A DNA stretch of 64,000 nucleotides from Nigrospora sphaerica (GCA_018287875.1 JAGVVL010000015.1:3286001-3350000); one strand, 5' to 3'; counted from the first letter of the stretch, positions 12,230 to 25,316 are shown. The notes: generated by a model not told the origin, from the sequence alone. Numbers and translations: made by a program.

Positions 12230-13625
12230 TTACTGCTTGAACCCTCCGCCCCCAAAACCCGGGATGCCGCCCCCTCCACCTCCCATACCCGGTATGCCAC
12301 CCTCTCCACCTCCGAGACCTCCCATGCCCCCACCATCTGTTTGCCCCCAAGGATGTTAGTGGTGCCATTTCTCCGGTGCTCTCGCGCTCCCCCTCCACGC
12401 CTCAACGATCCGATCCGGGTCGGGGGCTTAGGACTGAGTACTCACATTGGCTCATCATATCCGAAAGGCCACCACCGCCGTCGCCGGCCGCGCCGCCCTC
12501 GCCCCCCTGACGGCCGCGGCACGGCCGCCCGCCGCCCGGGGCCTCGAGTTTCGACGAGCCTCCGTCTTTGTCGTTGTTGTCTTCGGCCGGTTTCGCGGCA
12601 CCATCGGCGGACCGGGGCGGAGATGGCTTGTCGTCGTGGTGCTGGTGCGCACAGTCGTGCTCGTCGTTGTCCCCGCCGCCTTCGTCCTCGTCCCCACCAC
12701 CGCCGCCGCCGCCGAAGCCGCCGAGCGATTGGAGCGGGTTGCCCCCGCCGCCCAAGCCGCCAAAACCGCCCAGGGCATCCATGGGACTGCCGCCGCCACC
12801 GTCGTCGCCGTCGCCGCCGCCGCCGCCGAAACCGCCGAAATTGCCCAGGCCCCCGCCTAGCCCGCTCAGCGACTGTAAAGGGTCGCCGCTCGCGCCCGAG
12901 GTTTTGTGGCCCTCGCCGGGCGGGGGGCCATTGCCGTTCCCGTTCCCGTCGTCGCTGCCGCCGCCAGCGGCCGGGCGGTCCACGACCTGCGGGCGGTCCG
13001 CAGCGTGGCTACTCCCGCCGGCGTCTGGCTGTTTCCCGCCGCCGCCGTCGAGGGCCGGGGCCGCACCCGCAGGTTTGCCCGCCCCGTCGCCGCTCATGTC
13101 GAGGGCTCCTGACGCAGCCGCGGTCTTGCTACCGCTGCCGGCCAACGGGTTGAGGGCGTCGCTGCTGCCTTTGCGGGCTTGTGGTGCGTCCGGAGGTTGG
13201 ATGTCGCCGCCTCCTAATCCTTTGAGGCCTCGCGATGCGTCTAGAGGCTTGCCACTGCCGCCGTCTCCTCCTTTTAACCCCTCCAGGGCTTTCGAGGCAT
13301 CCAGAGGCTTTCCACCGCCGCCGGCCAACGGGTTGTCAGCCCCGAGGCCGTGCAAGCCCTCCATACCCTGCACGCCCTGCATCATTTTTGGCATGTCCTG
13401 GGGCTTCCTCCGATGGCGTTGCTGCTTTGTGCCGTCCTCTTCGTCCAGCGGGCTGCTGGCGGCGCCAGCCACTGCGTCGTTGGGGGAGGTTTTCTGCCGA
13501 GCCGCCGGGGCCGCGCCTACGTAGTGGTCGACAGTCTCACTCGGTGCGTCGCCGCCATACCGGGCGATGGGGAGGGCGACACCCATGGCAGCGAGGGCGA
13601 GAAAGAGGGTGGGGATGGGCACCAT
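12230..13625 (-). CDS. Secreted glycine-rich low-complexity protein
   Basis: Two exons (13625-12446 and 12336-12230; intron 109 nt with a GTGAGT donor and ACAG acceptor) give 428 aa. The chosen start opens a clear signal peptide (MVPIPTLFLALAAMGVALP). The mature part is dominated by Gly, Ser, Asp and Pro. Repeated blocks alternate a short KPLDAS-type segment with GLKGLGGGD/GGGGKP stretches in the middle, and long GGFGGGGG arrays near the C-terminus. The final exon continues the same repeat (GGGMGGLGGGEGG, then two IPGxGGG units) and ends FKQ. The splice keeps repeat style and frame, which supports the model. No catalytic domain is visible. It may be a wall-associated or extracellular structural protein; this is inference only. 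Confidence 0.75.
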
Positions 13626-16160
13626 GGTTCGGTGGCCGGTCGTGTCCGCGTGGTTTGGATGAGGGCAAAGCGGCGGAAAGCGAGCAGGTGGCTGGCTTAC
13701 GTGGGAGACTAGACGCCCGAAAGGAAGGACTGGCACGGGAAGGTGCCTCGTCAGAGAGCTTACGAGCGCTGCGTCAGGAGGAGCGATGGGCTGAAGAACA
13801 CGGCCCTCCCCCCCTTGGTCGTTTTATACATGGGCACGCTGTATCATGCCCGTCCCTCCTCCCTCCCTATACCTCGGCTGTGGCTCGTCTGCCAGGCCGC
13901 CCGAGCCCTTTCCTCTCACACTTCCGAACGCGGCCGCGCCATCTCCCGCCCCGTCACGCGTCCGCCAGCCAGTCCAGACCCCTTACACGAGACGTTCTCG
14001 AACGCGCCGAAGCCGCGGCTTCGACCCCCTCGTGCCCCCTTTTGGGGAACAGGCGTGCGCCGCCCGGCAACAGACGAGCCCGGGACGCGAACCGGTGGCG
14101 TGACGACGAGCGAGCGGGCCCGGCGCCCTTTTACCTTCCCGAGAAGGCTGGCATCTTTGCCTCGATCTCCCCACCGCGGCAAATTTGGCCCCGTCGATGG
14201 GATGAAAAGTCAAGAAGACCGCCGCGACGTTTCGGTTCACCGCCAAGGGACGAAACGCCTCGGCGGACCTGCGTCCTTGGGACGGCGTTTCAACACGACG
14301 CAAGGCAGAGGCGAGGGGCACATGGGCCGGGCGCTGCGTGTGTGCCCAAAGGGGCCCGTCAGCATGTACGGCTGCCGCTCTGGCATTGGGTCAGTCGGGC
14401 ACAACCTCTCAATGAGGGTTTTGTTCGCCGTGACAAAACCGTGGATGGGTGCTCGTACGTGCTCGATGTGCTCGTGCGTGCTTTGGACGAGGACACGCGC
14501 GGCGTTGTGTTCCATGTCGAGGATGTTTTCGTGTTAGAGGGTGAGATGGGATGGACGCGTACACGCAATGGCCGTGTTGGCGGACAGCGAGCGCCCAGGA
14601 GTGTTGCGTGGGCCTCGTGGACGATGACGAGAAACACTCGCCCAGGCGACGACGGGTATCTTTGGGATCCAGGGTGCACCCATGACGATGCAGGGCGCCG
14701 CCTCCTCCGCCGCCGCAGAAACGAAAGGCGAGGGAGGCCAGCCCTCGTTTACAGAGCGTTGCACTCGGACAAGTAGACTTCGTGGCGGCTCCAAAACGGT
14801 CCTATCTCCGGTTCGCACCCTCTCGGTCAGGGAGCCTGATGTAGCCCAGTTTGAACGGACCGAGTCCGAGATGGTCGGTCGGCAATCGGTCGAGGCCGGC
14901 GAGCCCCTGGGCCTTGAAGGCCTGCATCGAAGCGCCTTCCGAAGCCAACCACTGGAGATACGCCCCATCCGGAGCGGTTTTCGAAGTGATTAAGAGCGAT
15001 GAGGTGTGGCACGCACCATTAAAACTTGCCTCCAATCTTTAAGGAGACGCGGCTATACAGAACTGGCGATAGGTTTTCGTCCCCTCTATATTCCCCATTT
15101 TCAATAACCATGACATTCGCTCTACCCCCACACGCGCAGATGGCTTCATGCCGGCTCTTATGCTCATCGCCGTGTGCAAGGCGTACTGGACGGCGGGTCG
15201 CCGCTGGACTGCTCGGGGCACGCGGGGCCGGCGCCGGTCCTCTGGACGCGGGTCGACTACGGGGTGGGCCTGACGAGGCGGGCCTGTTTGGGATCAAGGC
15301 GGCCGGGGCGCAAAAGATGACAGCGACGCTGTGTCTCTCGGCATCAACATGTGACCAGGCCCGCTTGCGGGGATTGTAGTGATGAGATCAGAACGCCAAC
15401 TCGTTTGACCTCCATGCCAAAAACTTATGCGGATGTGGTCGGCTTGGAAGAGGCCATTGAGCATCTCGCGGCCTCGCGGGCACCCGTGGTTAGCAGGGCG
15501 ATGGCCTGGTCGACGCGGCGGATGGCCATAGACAGATGCCTACCAGACAGGCTATCAAGGAACGACTAAGCTGGCAAGGTCGTACACGGGTATGCATGGC
15601 GCGGATCCGGTGATGCATGGCCTTACAAGAGACGTCCCCGTCCGGGTTAGCCTTGCGAGCCTCCCTTGATACCGCTTCAGGCGAGCACCGTCACCAGCCG
15701 AGGATCCGAGTGGTGATGGGATCCCCTAATCGACCACTAGACATCTCGCATCGCCAAAGCAGACTTCCGGCCCTGGAGAAGTAAGACAGACTGCTAGTGG
15801 CAATCATTCGCTCCTTCGTACGAAAGTTGCCGGTTTCCATTGTTAGCGGACATGGTTGACGGTGGTGAGTATTCGAGTGCAGCCCAATGAGAGGCGGCAG
15901 ATTTGTTACGACGGCTCGACGGGTGCATGTAGCAGCCACGACCTGAGCCACAGAGCTGGCTGGCAAGCCCCACTGCAAGCGCTGGCCACTCAGCAGCCGT
16001 CTTTTGTAATCGGTGGATCCGTTTCCGAAAGGCCGAAAGCTGCCTATCGTGACCTCAGAGCTGTCGAATTCGCCTCCCCCGGTTGAAAAAGGACGACGAC
16101 GACGACACGCCCTCTCCCCTCCCACCCCTTAACTCGCCCCAATTGCGATCCGCCGCAACC
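13626..16160. other. Intergenic region upstream of the glycine-rich gene and NDUFS8 homologue
   Basis: 2.5 kb with no supportable gene. The 513-aa frame at 13235-14776 (+) is Arg/Pro-rich and partly antisense to the glycine-rich gene. The minus-strand frame at 14802-15035 reads somewhat like protein but has no exon partners and no family I know. The divergent promoters of the two flanking genes should lie at its ends. Confidence 0.5.
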
Positions 16161-16953
<793 letters not shown>

Positions 16954-17641
16954 TCCACCACCCAGGCGGTCGGAGCAGACGAGGGAGCCGCCGCGGGGGA
17001 GGGCGGCTCAACTGTACATACCATCCGATGTAGAGCACGCAAAAAGCAAGACCGGTTCTTCGTGGCTGCGGCAGGGAGCTCGTCCGCCCACTGCCCGGTC
17101 CAACCTGTACGGAGGGTAGGGCGGTCTTTGCCTGTTGGCGTTGGGTGTTGGGCCGTGTCCGCTCACCCAACGCCGTTCCATAATGCATGAACCCATTATC
17201 AGCTGCCGGGCCCATGGTGGCCAACCTGCTCAATCCGTACCCGTTGATTGACCTGCCCAAACGCCGAAGCGAGAAGGGTCCCCGTGTTTGCACCAGCGCA
17301 ACGAATAGCAATTGCCACAGTTGAATTTTTCTCCGCGTAGTTAGGAGCGAGGAATTGGTTCGACGGAAGCTCTGCTCCCCCCCGGAAAGCAGGTATCCTA
17401 GTGCTATTGCCGCGGGCGGGCGGTTGAGTCACGTGCGTCAAGCTTCCCCGTCTGTTGGCCCAAGCTTGCGGGTGGGAAAGTGCGCTAGCTCCGAAGCTGT
17501 TCTTTCTCCAGTGACGAGAAATTTATCATCATCATTCATCGCCAGCTCTCTCCATCTCCCACCCCATCGTCGACCGCCTCGTCTCCTACGCTCCCTCCCC
17601 CCCCCAATTGAGGCACCCCGGAAAATCAGCACATCTCCACC
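16954..17641. other. Intergenic, NDUFS8 to ACP
   Basis: About 690 bases with the NDUFS8 3' region and the ACP promoter. The last 150 bases are C/T-rich, as in many fungal leaders. No gene seen. Confidence 0.7.
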
Positions 17642-18287
17642 ATGTTCCGAACCGCATTAGTCCGCACCGCCGCCGCGGCCTCGCGTGCCGCCGCGCGCCC
17701 CACCGTCGTCGCTCCCGTCTCGCGAGCTGTCGCCGCCCCCGCGCCGCGAATTGCCGCTTTCAACGCCGTCCGCATGTACGCCACGTCGGGCCTGAAGAAG
17801 GAGGAGGTCGAGGGCCGCATCATGGGCATCCTGTCCGGCTTCGATAAGGTCAACGACCCGAGCAACGTACGTCCCCGATTCCCCGCCCGTCCCGGAGTGT
17901 CATCGGTCGGAGGTTATGGTGGAGGTGCGGGCAGCGGCAGTGAAGGCACCCACGGAACCTCCCGTGGACACGAGGGCCCGAGGCTTGGTGGTTGAAAGTG
18001 GTGGACTGACGTACGTGTGTCGGACAGATCAAGCCCAACGCCCACTTCAGCAACGACCTCGGCCTGGACAGCCTGGACACCGTCGAGGTTGTCATGGCGA
18101 TAGAGGAGGAGTTCAGCATTGAGATCCCCGACAAGGAGGCCGACCAGATCCACAGCGGTAAGGACCACCCCGCCCCCTTGACGTTTCTCTCGGTGGCCCT
18201 CGGGCGTATGCGACTGACACGGCCTCTTGGTGCGTTTTAGTGGACAAGGCTGTCGAGTACATCGTCAGCCAGCCCGACGCCAACTAA
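17642..18287 (+). CDS. NDUFAB1: Mitochondrial acyl carrier protein (NDUFAB1)
   Basis: Mitochondrial ACP: carries acyl chains for mitochondrial fatty-acid and lipoate synthesis and is also a complex I subunit. Exons 17642-17866, 18028-18157 and 18241-18287 (introns 161 and 83 nt) give 133 aa. An Arg/Ala/Val-rich presequence of about 45 residues ends near VRMYAT. The carrier fold follows, with the phosphopantetheine site [18 protein letters not shown]; Ser90 is the attachment residue. The acidic helix [11 protein letters not shown] and final [15 protein letters not shown] are typical of mitochondrial ACP. Confidence 0.96.
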
Positions 18288-19536
18288 GCTTTACGCGACC
18301 TGTATAATAATTGACGCCCAACTCCGCCGACATGTGACGCGCGAGCCACCTCGGGGCGAGCTCGGAGGAGCGGACCGAGCTCAGGAGCATGAGATATGAG
18401 AATTCCGGGAACCCAACCACGCGCGCACTCGGCCGGCCCCCTTGCCCCGGCGTCTCTCTTCGCCGGCCGGGGCTTGCCGACGTGTTCGCGACGAGATGAG
18501 GGGCGGGAAAAAGATGGGATCCTGGCCCCATCTGCTTGGACGGGCGGCCAAACCCCCAGACGCAGATTAACAGTCCAGCGTCCATGTACTAGTGTATAGA
18601 TCTTTGCTCCGACCACGCGTCTATCCAATTGCCCATTGCAAACCGTCCAAACCCCCCGCCCACGGCTGTTGGTGTAGGGATAGCCGATGCCGAAACCGGG
18701 CAGCCCGCCCGTGCCGACATGGTGGTGGTAGCGGTGGTTGTGCGCAGCTGCGGGCAGCTGGCACAACCACGCCCACGCAGCCGGTACACCGTGCGCCTCG
18801 TCAAAGGCCGTAGCTCGAGTCATAAGCCGGAGAGGGAAAGCAAAAGAACGGCCTCTGTCGTCGTTGAACGACGTAGTCGGATCCCGCTGAGATGTCCTTT
18901 GGTGTCCCCAAAGTACTTCGGTAGATAGTGGCCTTTAGTAATCAGACGTGCACCAGTGGTACCCGGGCACGTGGGGACCTCCGAGGCGACGGTTCCAAGG
19001 GCCCTGGGTTGGTGAAAAGAAAGCGCGGGTTCGGCACTACCACCACCCGGCGGCCGCTGGCTGTCTTTGTAATACCGCCATACACCCCCGCCCTCACATC
19101 CGGATGACCCTTCACATGCGTGTCTTACCCGGCAGAGGGCTTCGCCGGGAGGGCAAGTGAAGGGGACTAAATCGGGCTGTGGTTGTACCGCTTCCATGCA
19201 AGTGGAAGAGCATCTTTCTCAGCTTGGTAATCAAGAGGCAACCCGGGTGGAAAAGCGGGGAGGGAATGGCCCGCGGATGATGCAATTCCACCCATGTAAT
19301 TTACATGACGGCGGGGGGACGCAGTTGGGATGATTCCCCCGCCGCGGGCTTGTGGTGTATAAGAAAGTCGTGGAAAAGACGTCGCCAAGGAAGTTTATAT
19401 CTCTTTTTCCTATCCGTGGTCCATTGTGTTTCATTTGCATCCCTCCCTCTCCTCCACTATAAACCTTTTACTTGTTATCGAGTGTAGCCCCCCCCCCCCC
19501 GCGCAGGAGGAAGCCCCAACCCCACTAAATTTCAAG
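18288..19536. other. Intergenic, ACP to GST
   Basis: 1.25 kb with no supportable gene. A run of about 13 C residues lies some 40 bases upstream of the GST start codon (near 19488-19500), in a C/T-rich leader. Confidence 0.65.
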
Positions 19537-21090
19537 ATGTCGTCCCCCGATATCACGCTCTACACGGTCCGCACGCCCAACGGCATCAAGGTACGTTACC
19601 TACTTCTTGTTTAGGCTGCGTCGGCTTTCGGGGTTCGCGGCGGGGAGACGAGGGAGGGGTTCCGGTTCGTGGTGTTGTTGTTGTTGTTGTTGTTGCGCTC
19701 CCCCGGCATGAGATTGGGGGTAAGGGCACGGCGACACGGGTCGGACGGCAAGCGGCTAACGGCGACGTACAGGTGTCGATTCTGCTGGAGGAGCTCGGCC
19801 TGCCGTACAAGGTCCACGCCATCGACTTTAAGAAGAATGAGCAAAAGGTACGTGCGCGCGCCCCCTTTGCCTTGCCTTCCAAGCAGCGATGGGCCCTCTA
19901 CCGCCGGCTTTTCTGCTCTCTTCCTCCCGCGGGGGAAACGGGGGGCAAGAGGGGGAGAGAGAGGGAGAGCGTAGAAGAAGTCGCGAATTGAAAAGGGAAA
20001 AGGGGGCAAGGGAAAGGGGGAAACCCCTCGGCGTCCACCCCCTAGCCAAGAAAAGGTCGACGCGCCGGGAAAAACAACAACGTGACGCTGACGGACGGAA
20101 AACAGGAGCCGTGGTTCCTCGCCATCAACCCCAACGGGCGCATCCCGGCGCTGACGGACGCGTCCTTTGCCGACGGGCCCCTCCACCTCTGGGAGTCGGC
20201 CTCCATCATGCAGTACCTCGTGGAGCGCTACGACACCGACCACCGGCTGTCGTACCCGCCCGGCAGCCGCGAGGCCTACGAGGTCAACAACTGGGTCTAC
20301 TGGCAGATGGGCGGCCTCGGGCCCATGCAGGGCCAGGCCAACCACTTTTTCCGTGAGTTTCCCGAATGCGCTTCCCTTGGTTTGGGGGGAGAGAACGCCG
20401 GCCCACGTGGCTAAGGCCAAATCCGGGGAAGGTGTTGACTGGCCGTGCTGCTCTCTTCCCCTCCTCTCGGCCCCGTGTTGTGCGTGAGTGAGAGCACGGG
20501 CTGATGCGAAACCGCGAATTCTTTTTCTAGGCTACGCGCCCGAGAAGATCCAGTACGGCATCGACCGGTACCAGAACGAGACGCGGCGGTTGTACAGCGT
20601 CCTCGAGACGGCGCTTAAGGCGTCCAAGTCGGGCTTCCTGGTGGGCGACCGCCTGACGCTTGCCGACATTGCGCCGTGGGGATGGGTCAAGTCCGCCGGT
20701 GAGTTTTCCTTTCTTCCTTTCTCCCCTTTCCCGCCTTTCCCCCCCCTTTACCCTATGTTTCCTTGCGTTTCCCTCCAAACACACCGCCGTCGCTCCTCTT
20801 CCCTCCTCCTACGTACCTACCCCGTTTCCCCCCCGCTGACGACCCCGACAGGCTGGGCCGGCATCGAGCTGGCCGAGTTCCCGGCGCTCAAGGCGTGGCA
20901 GGAGCGTCTCGCGGCGCGGCCGGCCTTCGCCAAGGGCGCCGACGTGCCGGCCGCCACCGAGGAGGAGAAGCGGCCCAAGACCAAGGAGGAGCAGGAGCGC
21001 ATCGCGCGCGAGGCCCGCGAGTGGATCCTCAAGGGCATGAAGGCCGACGCCGAGAAGAAGGAGGCCGCCGGCGAGGCCGAGAAGCTGTGA
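19537..21090 (+). CDS. Ure2-like glutathione S-transferase
   Basis: Predicted cytosolic GST of the fungal Ure2p/nu-type group, conjugating glutathione to electrophiles or reducing peroxides. Five exons (19537-19590, 19773-19847, 20106-20352, 20531-20698, 20852-21090) give 260 aa. The thioredoxin-fold half has NGIKVSILLEELGLPYKV, the NPNGRIPAL cis-Pro loop and WESASIMQYLVERYD. The helical half has VNNWVYWQMGGLGPMQGQA and FLVGDRLTLADIAPWGW. The Asn-rich prion domain of yeast Ure2 is absent. An extra C-terminal tail of about 45 residues is highly charged (EEEKRPKTKEEQERIAREAREW ...) and probably helical; that is longer than usual. Introns are 182, 258, 178 and 153 nt; intron 1 contains a (GTT)n tract. 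Confidence 0.94.
19671..19696. repeat. (GTT)n trinucleotide microsatellite
   Basis: About eight GTT units inside intron 1 of the GST gene. Confidence 0.85.
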
Positions 21091-22071
21091 GGGGAGAGAG
21101 GGATGGCCCGGGCTCGGGGAAACGTACCCCCCGACCCTGGGATCGTTGTCTGTCGTTACTGCGGTCCCGTGAATGAACAAATCACAAAGAGTTCAGCCTC
21201 CGGGCCCCGTTCCTCTATTCACAGATGCGGAGGCCGGTATGAGCTTCTAAAGAGAACCGAAGCGAGGCGAGTCGGCGCGTACAAGGAACCGCCGGTTTGG
21301 GAAGATGAGGAGCGGAGGAGAAGGGGAGGTTAAGTACGAGGAAAGTGATACGGAGGGGTTGATTCATTGATGCCCGATTCCCCCCCTAGGGCTGGTGATG
21401 AACACGCCAAGGCCTTCCTAATAAACTGGCGTACACGAAATTGCAACGCGTACATGGCAAGAATGCCCATGAACATATCGCAACCCCATACTCCTTTCCC
21501 TCCATCCCCGATCACGAATCTCGTAGTGAACCCGCCCCCCCACAACCAGCCTGCCCTACCGGGCTAAATGGGCGGGGGCTCAGCCCATCGAGCCGCCATC
21601 ACGTCGCCACCGCCAGAGCCCCCCGTGCCAACCTTCCGGCACCCTGTCCCTTGGCTCGGGAAGGGCAAGGGGAAGGCCTCGGCACAGCGCGTACTTTCCG
21701 TCGGCGGGCCGTCCGTCGCGTTCCACCCTTGCGCTGAGCACGGCTATCTATTTAAGTTGTTTTCTATCGGCTCGGTTCATCCTTCGGCTACGCTGGCCAG
21801 GGGCCGTGGTCCATGGAAGTAAGCCCGACGAGGGAGGGTACCGAGCGGGGGGCGCCGAGCCGCGGTTTCGGGGGACGCCGGGCGAATGGAGCGAGGAGAG
21901 GGCTTTGACGGGGGCGTCTACAGGCGAAGCACTTGGCGCAGTGGCCACATCTTGTACAACGGCACTTCGTCTACGTACACTAGCGGTCCTTTTCCACCCC
22001 CGCCGGCGACGAGCGGCGCGCCGCGCGGCCGGTCCGGGCGGGTGGGTTTCCCGCCCGCCCCCGCTGCGGGC
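21091..22071. other. Convergent 3' intergenic, GST and transcription factor
   Basis: About 980 bases between the ends of two convergent genes. No gene or RNA is recognised. Confidence 0.65.
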
Positions 22072-25000
22072 CTACGACGGCGCGCCGGGCGGCACGTCGA
22101 GGGGCTGGATGCTGGCGCTGATGGGCTCGAGCGCCGCGAGGGCCCGGAACATGTCGTCGGGACCGCGGGCGGCGGCCGCCGCGTCCTGGGGGTTCGTCGG
22201 TACGAAGCCGCCGCCGCCGCCGCCGCCGAGGCCGAGGCCGTCGCCCAGGTCGGGCGACGGCGCCGCCGGGGCCCAGGGCGTGGCGGGCGCGGCCCAGTCG
22301 ACGTCGAGCTTCGCCATGGCTTCCTTGATGGGCTTGAGGGCGCTCGAGATGACTGCGGGACAGGGGGGAGGGGGTCGGTTTTAGTCGTTGGACTTTTGCG
22401 CGCTTTGCTTGCCGTGCTGAAGGAGGGGCGAGAGAGGGGAAAGAGAGCGGAAAGAAAAAGAGAGATGGGAGGAAAAAAGGGAAAGAGAGAGGCGGGAGGA
22501 AAAAAGGTAAAGAGACCGGGGGGGGGGGAGAGGAGATGGCACGTACCGCGGTTGATGACCTGGACGCGTTCCAGGTACTGCACGCAAAAGACGAGGCGGC
22601 GGCGGGCGCGCTCGTCGCTCGGCACGGCCTGGACCTGCAGCAGGAAGATGGAGGTGGCGATGTAGAGGCTGTAGGAGAGGGAGGAGATGCAGTGGTTCTC
22701 GCCGAAGGTGCGGCAGAAGAGGTCGAAGACGGCGGCGATGGCGACGGCGGCGTCGACGCAGCGGCCGAGGTAGTGGCAGGGGTCGCCGTGGGCGGCGCCG
22801 TCGGGGCCGGCGGGGGGGTGGCGGCCGCGCCGGACGAGGGCGGGACGGAAGAGCAAGATGGTGAAGGTGTGGTAGAGGCAGTTGAGGGTGACGATGTGCG
22901 AGGGCGGCGCGTAGGCGGGCAGGGCGGCGGGGTCGAGGGCGAGGAAGGGCGGCAGGCCGGCCCACCAGGCGGCGAGGGCGGCGCCCTGCTCGCGCGCGCA
23001 CGCCGCCACCGCCGCCGCCGCCGGCCGCGGCCGTAGCGGGTCGTACACCGTCACCAGGATCTCGTGGAAGATGACGGACAGCTCGCACATCTTGATGAAG
23101 CACGACGTCGAGTGCGCCTCGGTGCGCGGGTACGCCCGTCCCTCGGGGAAGGTCACGCCGTGCGGCACCCAGATTTCGTTTTCGGCCGAGTCGTCGACTG
23201 GTTTGGGGGTGAGCAGAAGGGCGACGAGGGGGGGAGAGAGGGAGAGAGGGAGAGAGGGAGAGAGGGAGAGAGGGAGAGAGGGAGAGAGGGAGAGAGGGAG
23301 AGAGGGAGAGAGGGAGAGAGGGAGAGAGGGAGAGAGGGAGAGAGAGAACATACACATGAAACCCGGCGGCGAGACGCCGGCGTGTTCGACGGTGGGGCGG
23401 CGGCCGAGGTAGAGGGAGATGATCTTGTCCCAGAAGTAGCAGCTCCAGAAGAGGCGGTGGCGGATCTCGACGTCCTCGTCGTTGAGGAGGCCGCCGGACC
23501 AGCGGCGGCCGTCGATGAAGATGCCGGCGTGGTCGGCGAGGCGGAAGGCGAGGCCGCTGTAGACCCAGGCCTGCGTCGGGTGGCCGGCGCTGCACTCCTG
23601 CGCGCTCAGCAGCAGCAGCGTCTGGATCGTCGGGATCCAGCCGCGCGCGCCGCCGTCGCCGCCGCGCTCGAGCTCGGCGAACACGAGCGCCCGCGCCTGC
23701 CGCCCGAAAACCCGGCCCCCCTCGTACGACGCCTCCAGCTGCGCCCGGATCAGCGGGTCCCGCGACGCCCACCGCGTCGAGTGCGCCATGATGGCGCTCA
23801 GCAGCGCGTGTGAGTAGTACGGCCCCTTGGACTGCACGTCGCCTGCTCGCATGGCCACCCCCACCCGGTTAGAAAGAGAGAAAGGGGGGAGGAGGAAGGA
23901 GGGAGAGGGGGGACGCACGGGTAAAGGCCGGCCGGTACACAAAGTTGAACAGTGGCTGGATCCAGCACCAGTGGAGGTCCAGCATGTAGTTGAACGGTTG
24001 CTGTGGGGAGTCACAAACGGGGTCAGTCGGGTCACTCCATCACTCGCCTCCGCCCTTGCCTCCGGCGGGATAACACGTACGGGAATCTCGTTGGCCGACT
24101 CCAGGGCGCGCTGGTGCCACGCGTTGTCGACGAGCCGCTGGCGGCGATGGGCGGCCTCGTCGTCGTCGTCGGGGCCGTCGTCGTCGTAGCCGTCATCCGG
24201 GTGGCCGTCGTCGTCGTCGTAGTCGTCGTCGTCCCGGGCGTCGTCGTCACCGTCGCGGCCGCCTTCGACCCGGCCGCTGCCGCTCGGGTCGTCGTGGTCG
24301 CCGTGGTCGTCGACGACGGTCCGGAAGAAGCTCGTGGCGCCGTGGTAGGTGATGACGCCCTTTTCGTCGCGCTGGAGGCCCTGGAAGGCCGAGGCGACGG
24401 CGGGGCCGCTGGGCCGTCGCCACCGCCGCCGCGGGTGGACGCGGGGCGTCGGTGCCGGCGGCGGTTCCGGCTCGCCGGCCGAGCGGCCGCTGGGCGCGTC
24501 CGATGGCGGTCCGCCGGCCCCCGTCGACGTTGACATCGTCTCCGGCGGGCTGTGGAAGAGGGCCTCGGACCCGGGCCGGCCGTCACCGCCGCCGGCTTGT
24601 TTATCCTGGAGCGCGGCCTCGAGTTCCCGGATGCGGCGCTCCAGCCGTTCCGTGTAAGAAAGCGTCGGGGCCCTGGGAAGGGCGGCGGCGGAAACAGTGT
24701 CAGCCGCCCGCGAACGGGGAATCGCCGAACGGGATCATCCTCCTTGCTTCCCCCGGCCCCTTCTCCGGGGGTCATCCCCGGGCGGGGCGGGAAGAGCGCG
24801 AGAGAGCAGGCAAAAGCGGTTGGACTTACAGCTTGTAGACGCATTGGTCCCCACGTTTGACGCATCGCTGGCACGACGGCCGTTCGGCACCGCATCGGAC
24901 CTATTGTGGAGGCGGGCATGAGCAAATCCATCGCACGCGTAAATCTGTCGGGCCTGTCGCATTTGCACGAAGTACCAGTCGTGCGCAGTCCTTTTCGTCG

Positions 25001-25316
25001 CTCTCTCTCCGCCCCCCTCACACGCTCTCACACACACGCGCACATACACACGCACACATTTCCCGCGCCACTAGGGCCACGAGAGGTAAAGAGAGGGGGA
25101 TAGGGCGCTAAAGTACCTAACACAACACGACCCCTCTCGACACCCTCTCCGTCTCTGCTCCCTCCCTCAATTCCATGCACTCACCTTCCGGGCACGACAG
25201 TTGTGGCACGAAAAGGCGCTTTTCTTCTGCTGCTTCGCACGGGACGGAGCGGTCGCGGTTGCGGTCGGGCCTATGGTCGGCAACGGCGGCAGCGGCGAGG
25301 CTCCACCGTTGGACAT
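22072..25316 (-). CDS. Zn2Cys6 fungal-specific transcription factor
   Basis: Nuclear DNA-binding regulator with an N-terminal zinc binuclear cluster and a middle homology region. Seven exons (25316-25185, 24900-24830, 24672-24081, 24000-23919, 23842-23354, 23197-22547, 22352-22072) close in frame to 765 aa. The cluster is split by intron 1: C37-C40 in exon 1 (SCHNCRARK) and C47, C54, C57, C64 in exon 2 (VRCGAERPSCQRC). A basic/coiled-coil linker follows (SYTERLERRIRELEAAL), then a long Asp-rich acidic run in exon 3. The fungal_trans region includes LDLHWCWIQPLFNFVYRPAFTR, SHALLSAIMAHSTR, and RHRLFWSCYFWDKIISLYLGRRP followed by FDDSAENEIW across intron 5. The start is the ATG nearest the cluster; frames are open further upstream, so it could be longer. 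Architecture resembles the NirA/NIT4-type group, but target genes cannot be told. Confidence 0.9.
23228..23347. repeat. (GGAGAGAG)n octanucleotide microsatellite in a TF intron
   Basis: About 15 near-perfect 8-bp units. On the coding (-) strand they form a CTCTCTCC polypyrimidine array beginning just after the GTATGT donor of intron 5, and they make up most of that 156-nt intron. Copy number is likely variable. Confidence 0.95.

Noticed and set aside
11408..14776. Long + strand frames (581 and 513 aa)
   Set aside because: They are antisense to the glycine-rich gene or run into its promoter. Their Pro/Arg/His content mirrors the Gly/Ala repeat on the real strand.
14802..15297. Minus-strand protein-like frames near 15 kb
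   Set aside because: They cannot be joined by consistent splice sites and match no family I recognise; left as intergenic.
23228..23347. Regular short repeats as a CRISPR-like array
   Set aside because: The 8-bp units are directly tandem without spacers, in a eukaryotic intron; it is a microsatellite.
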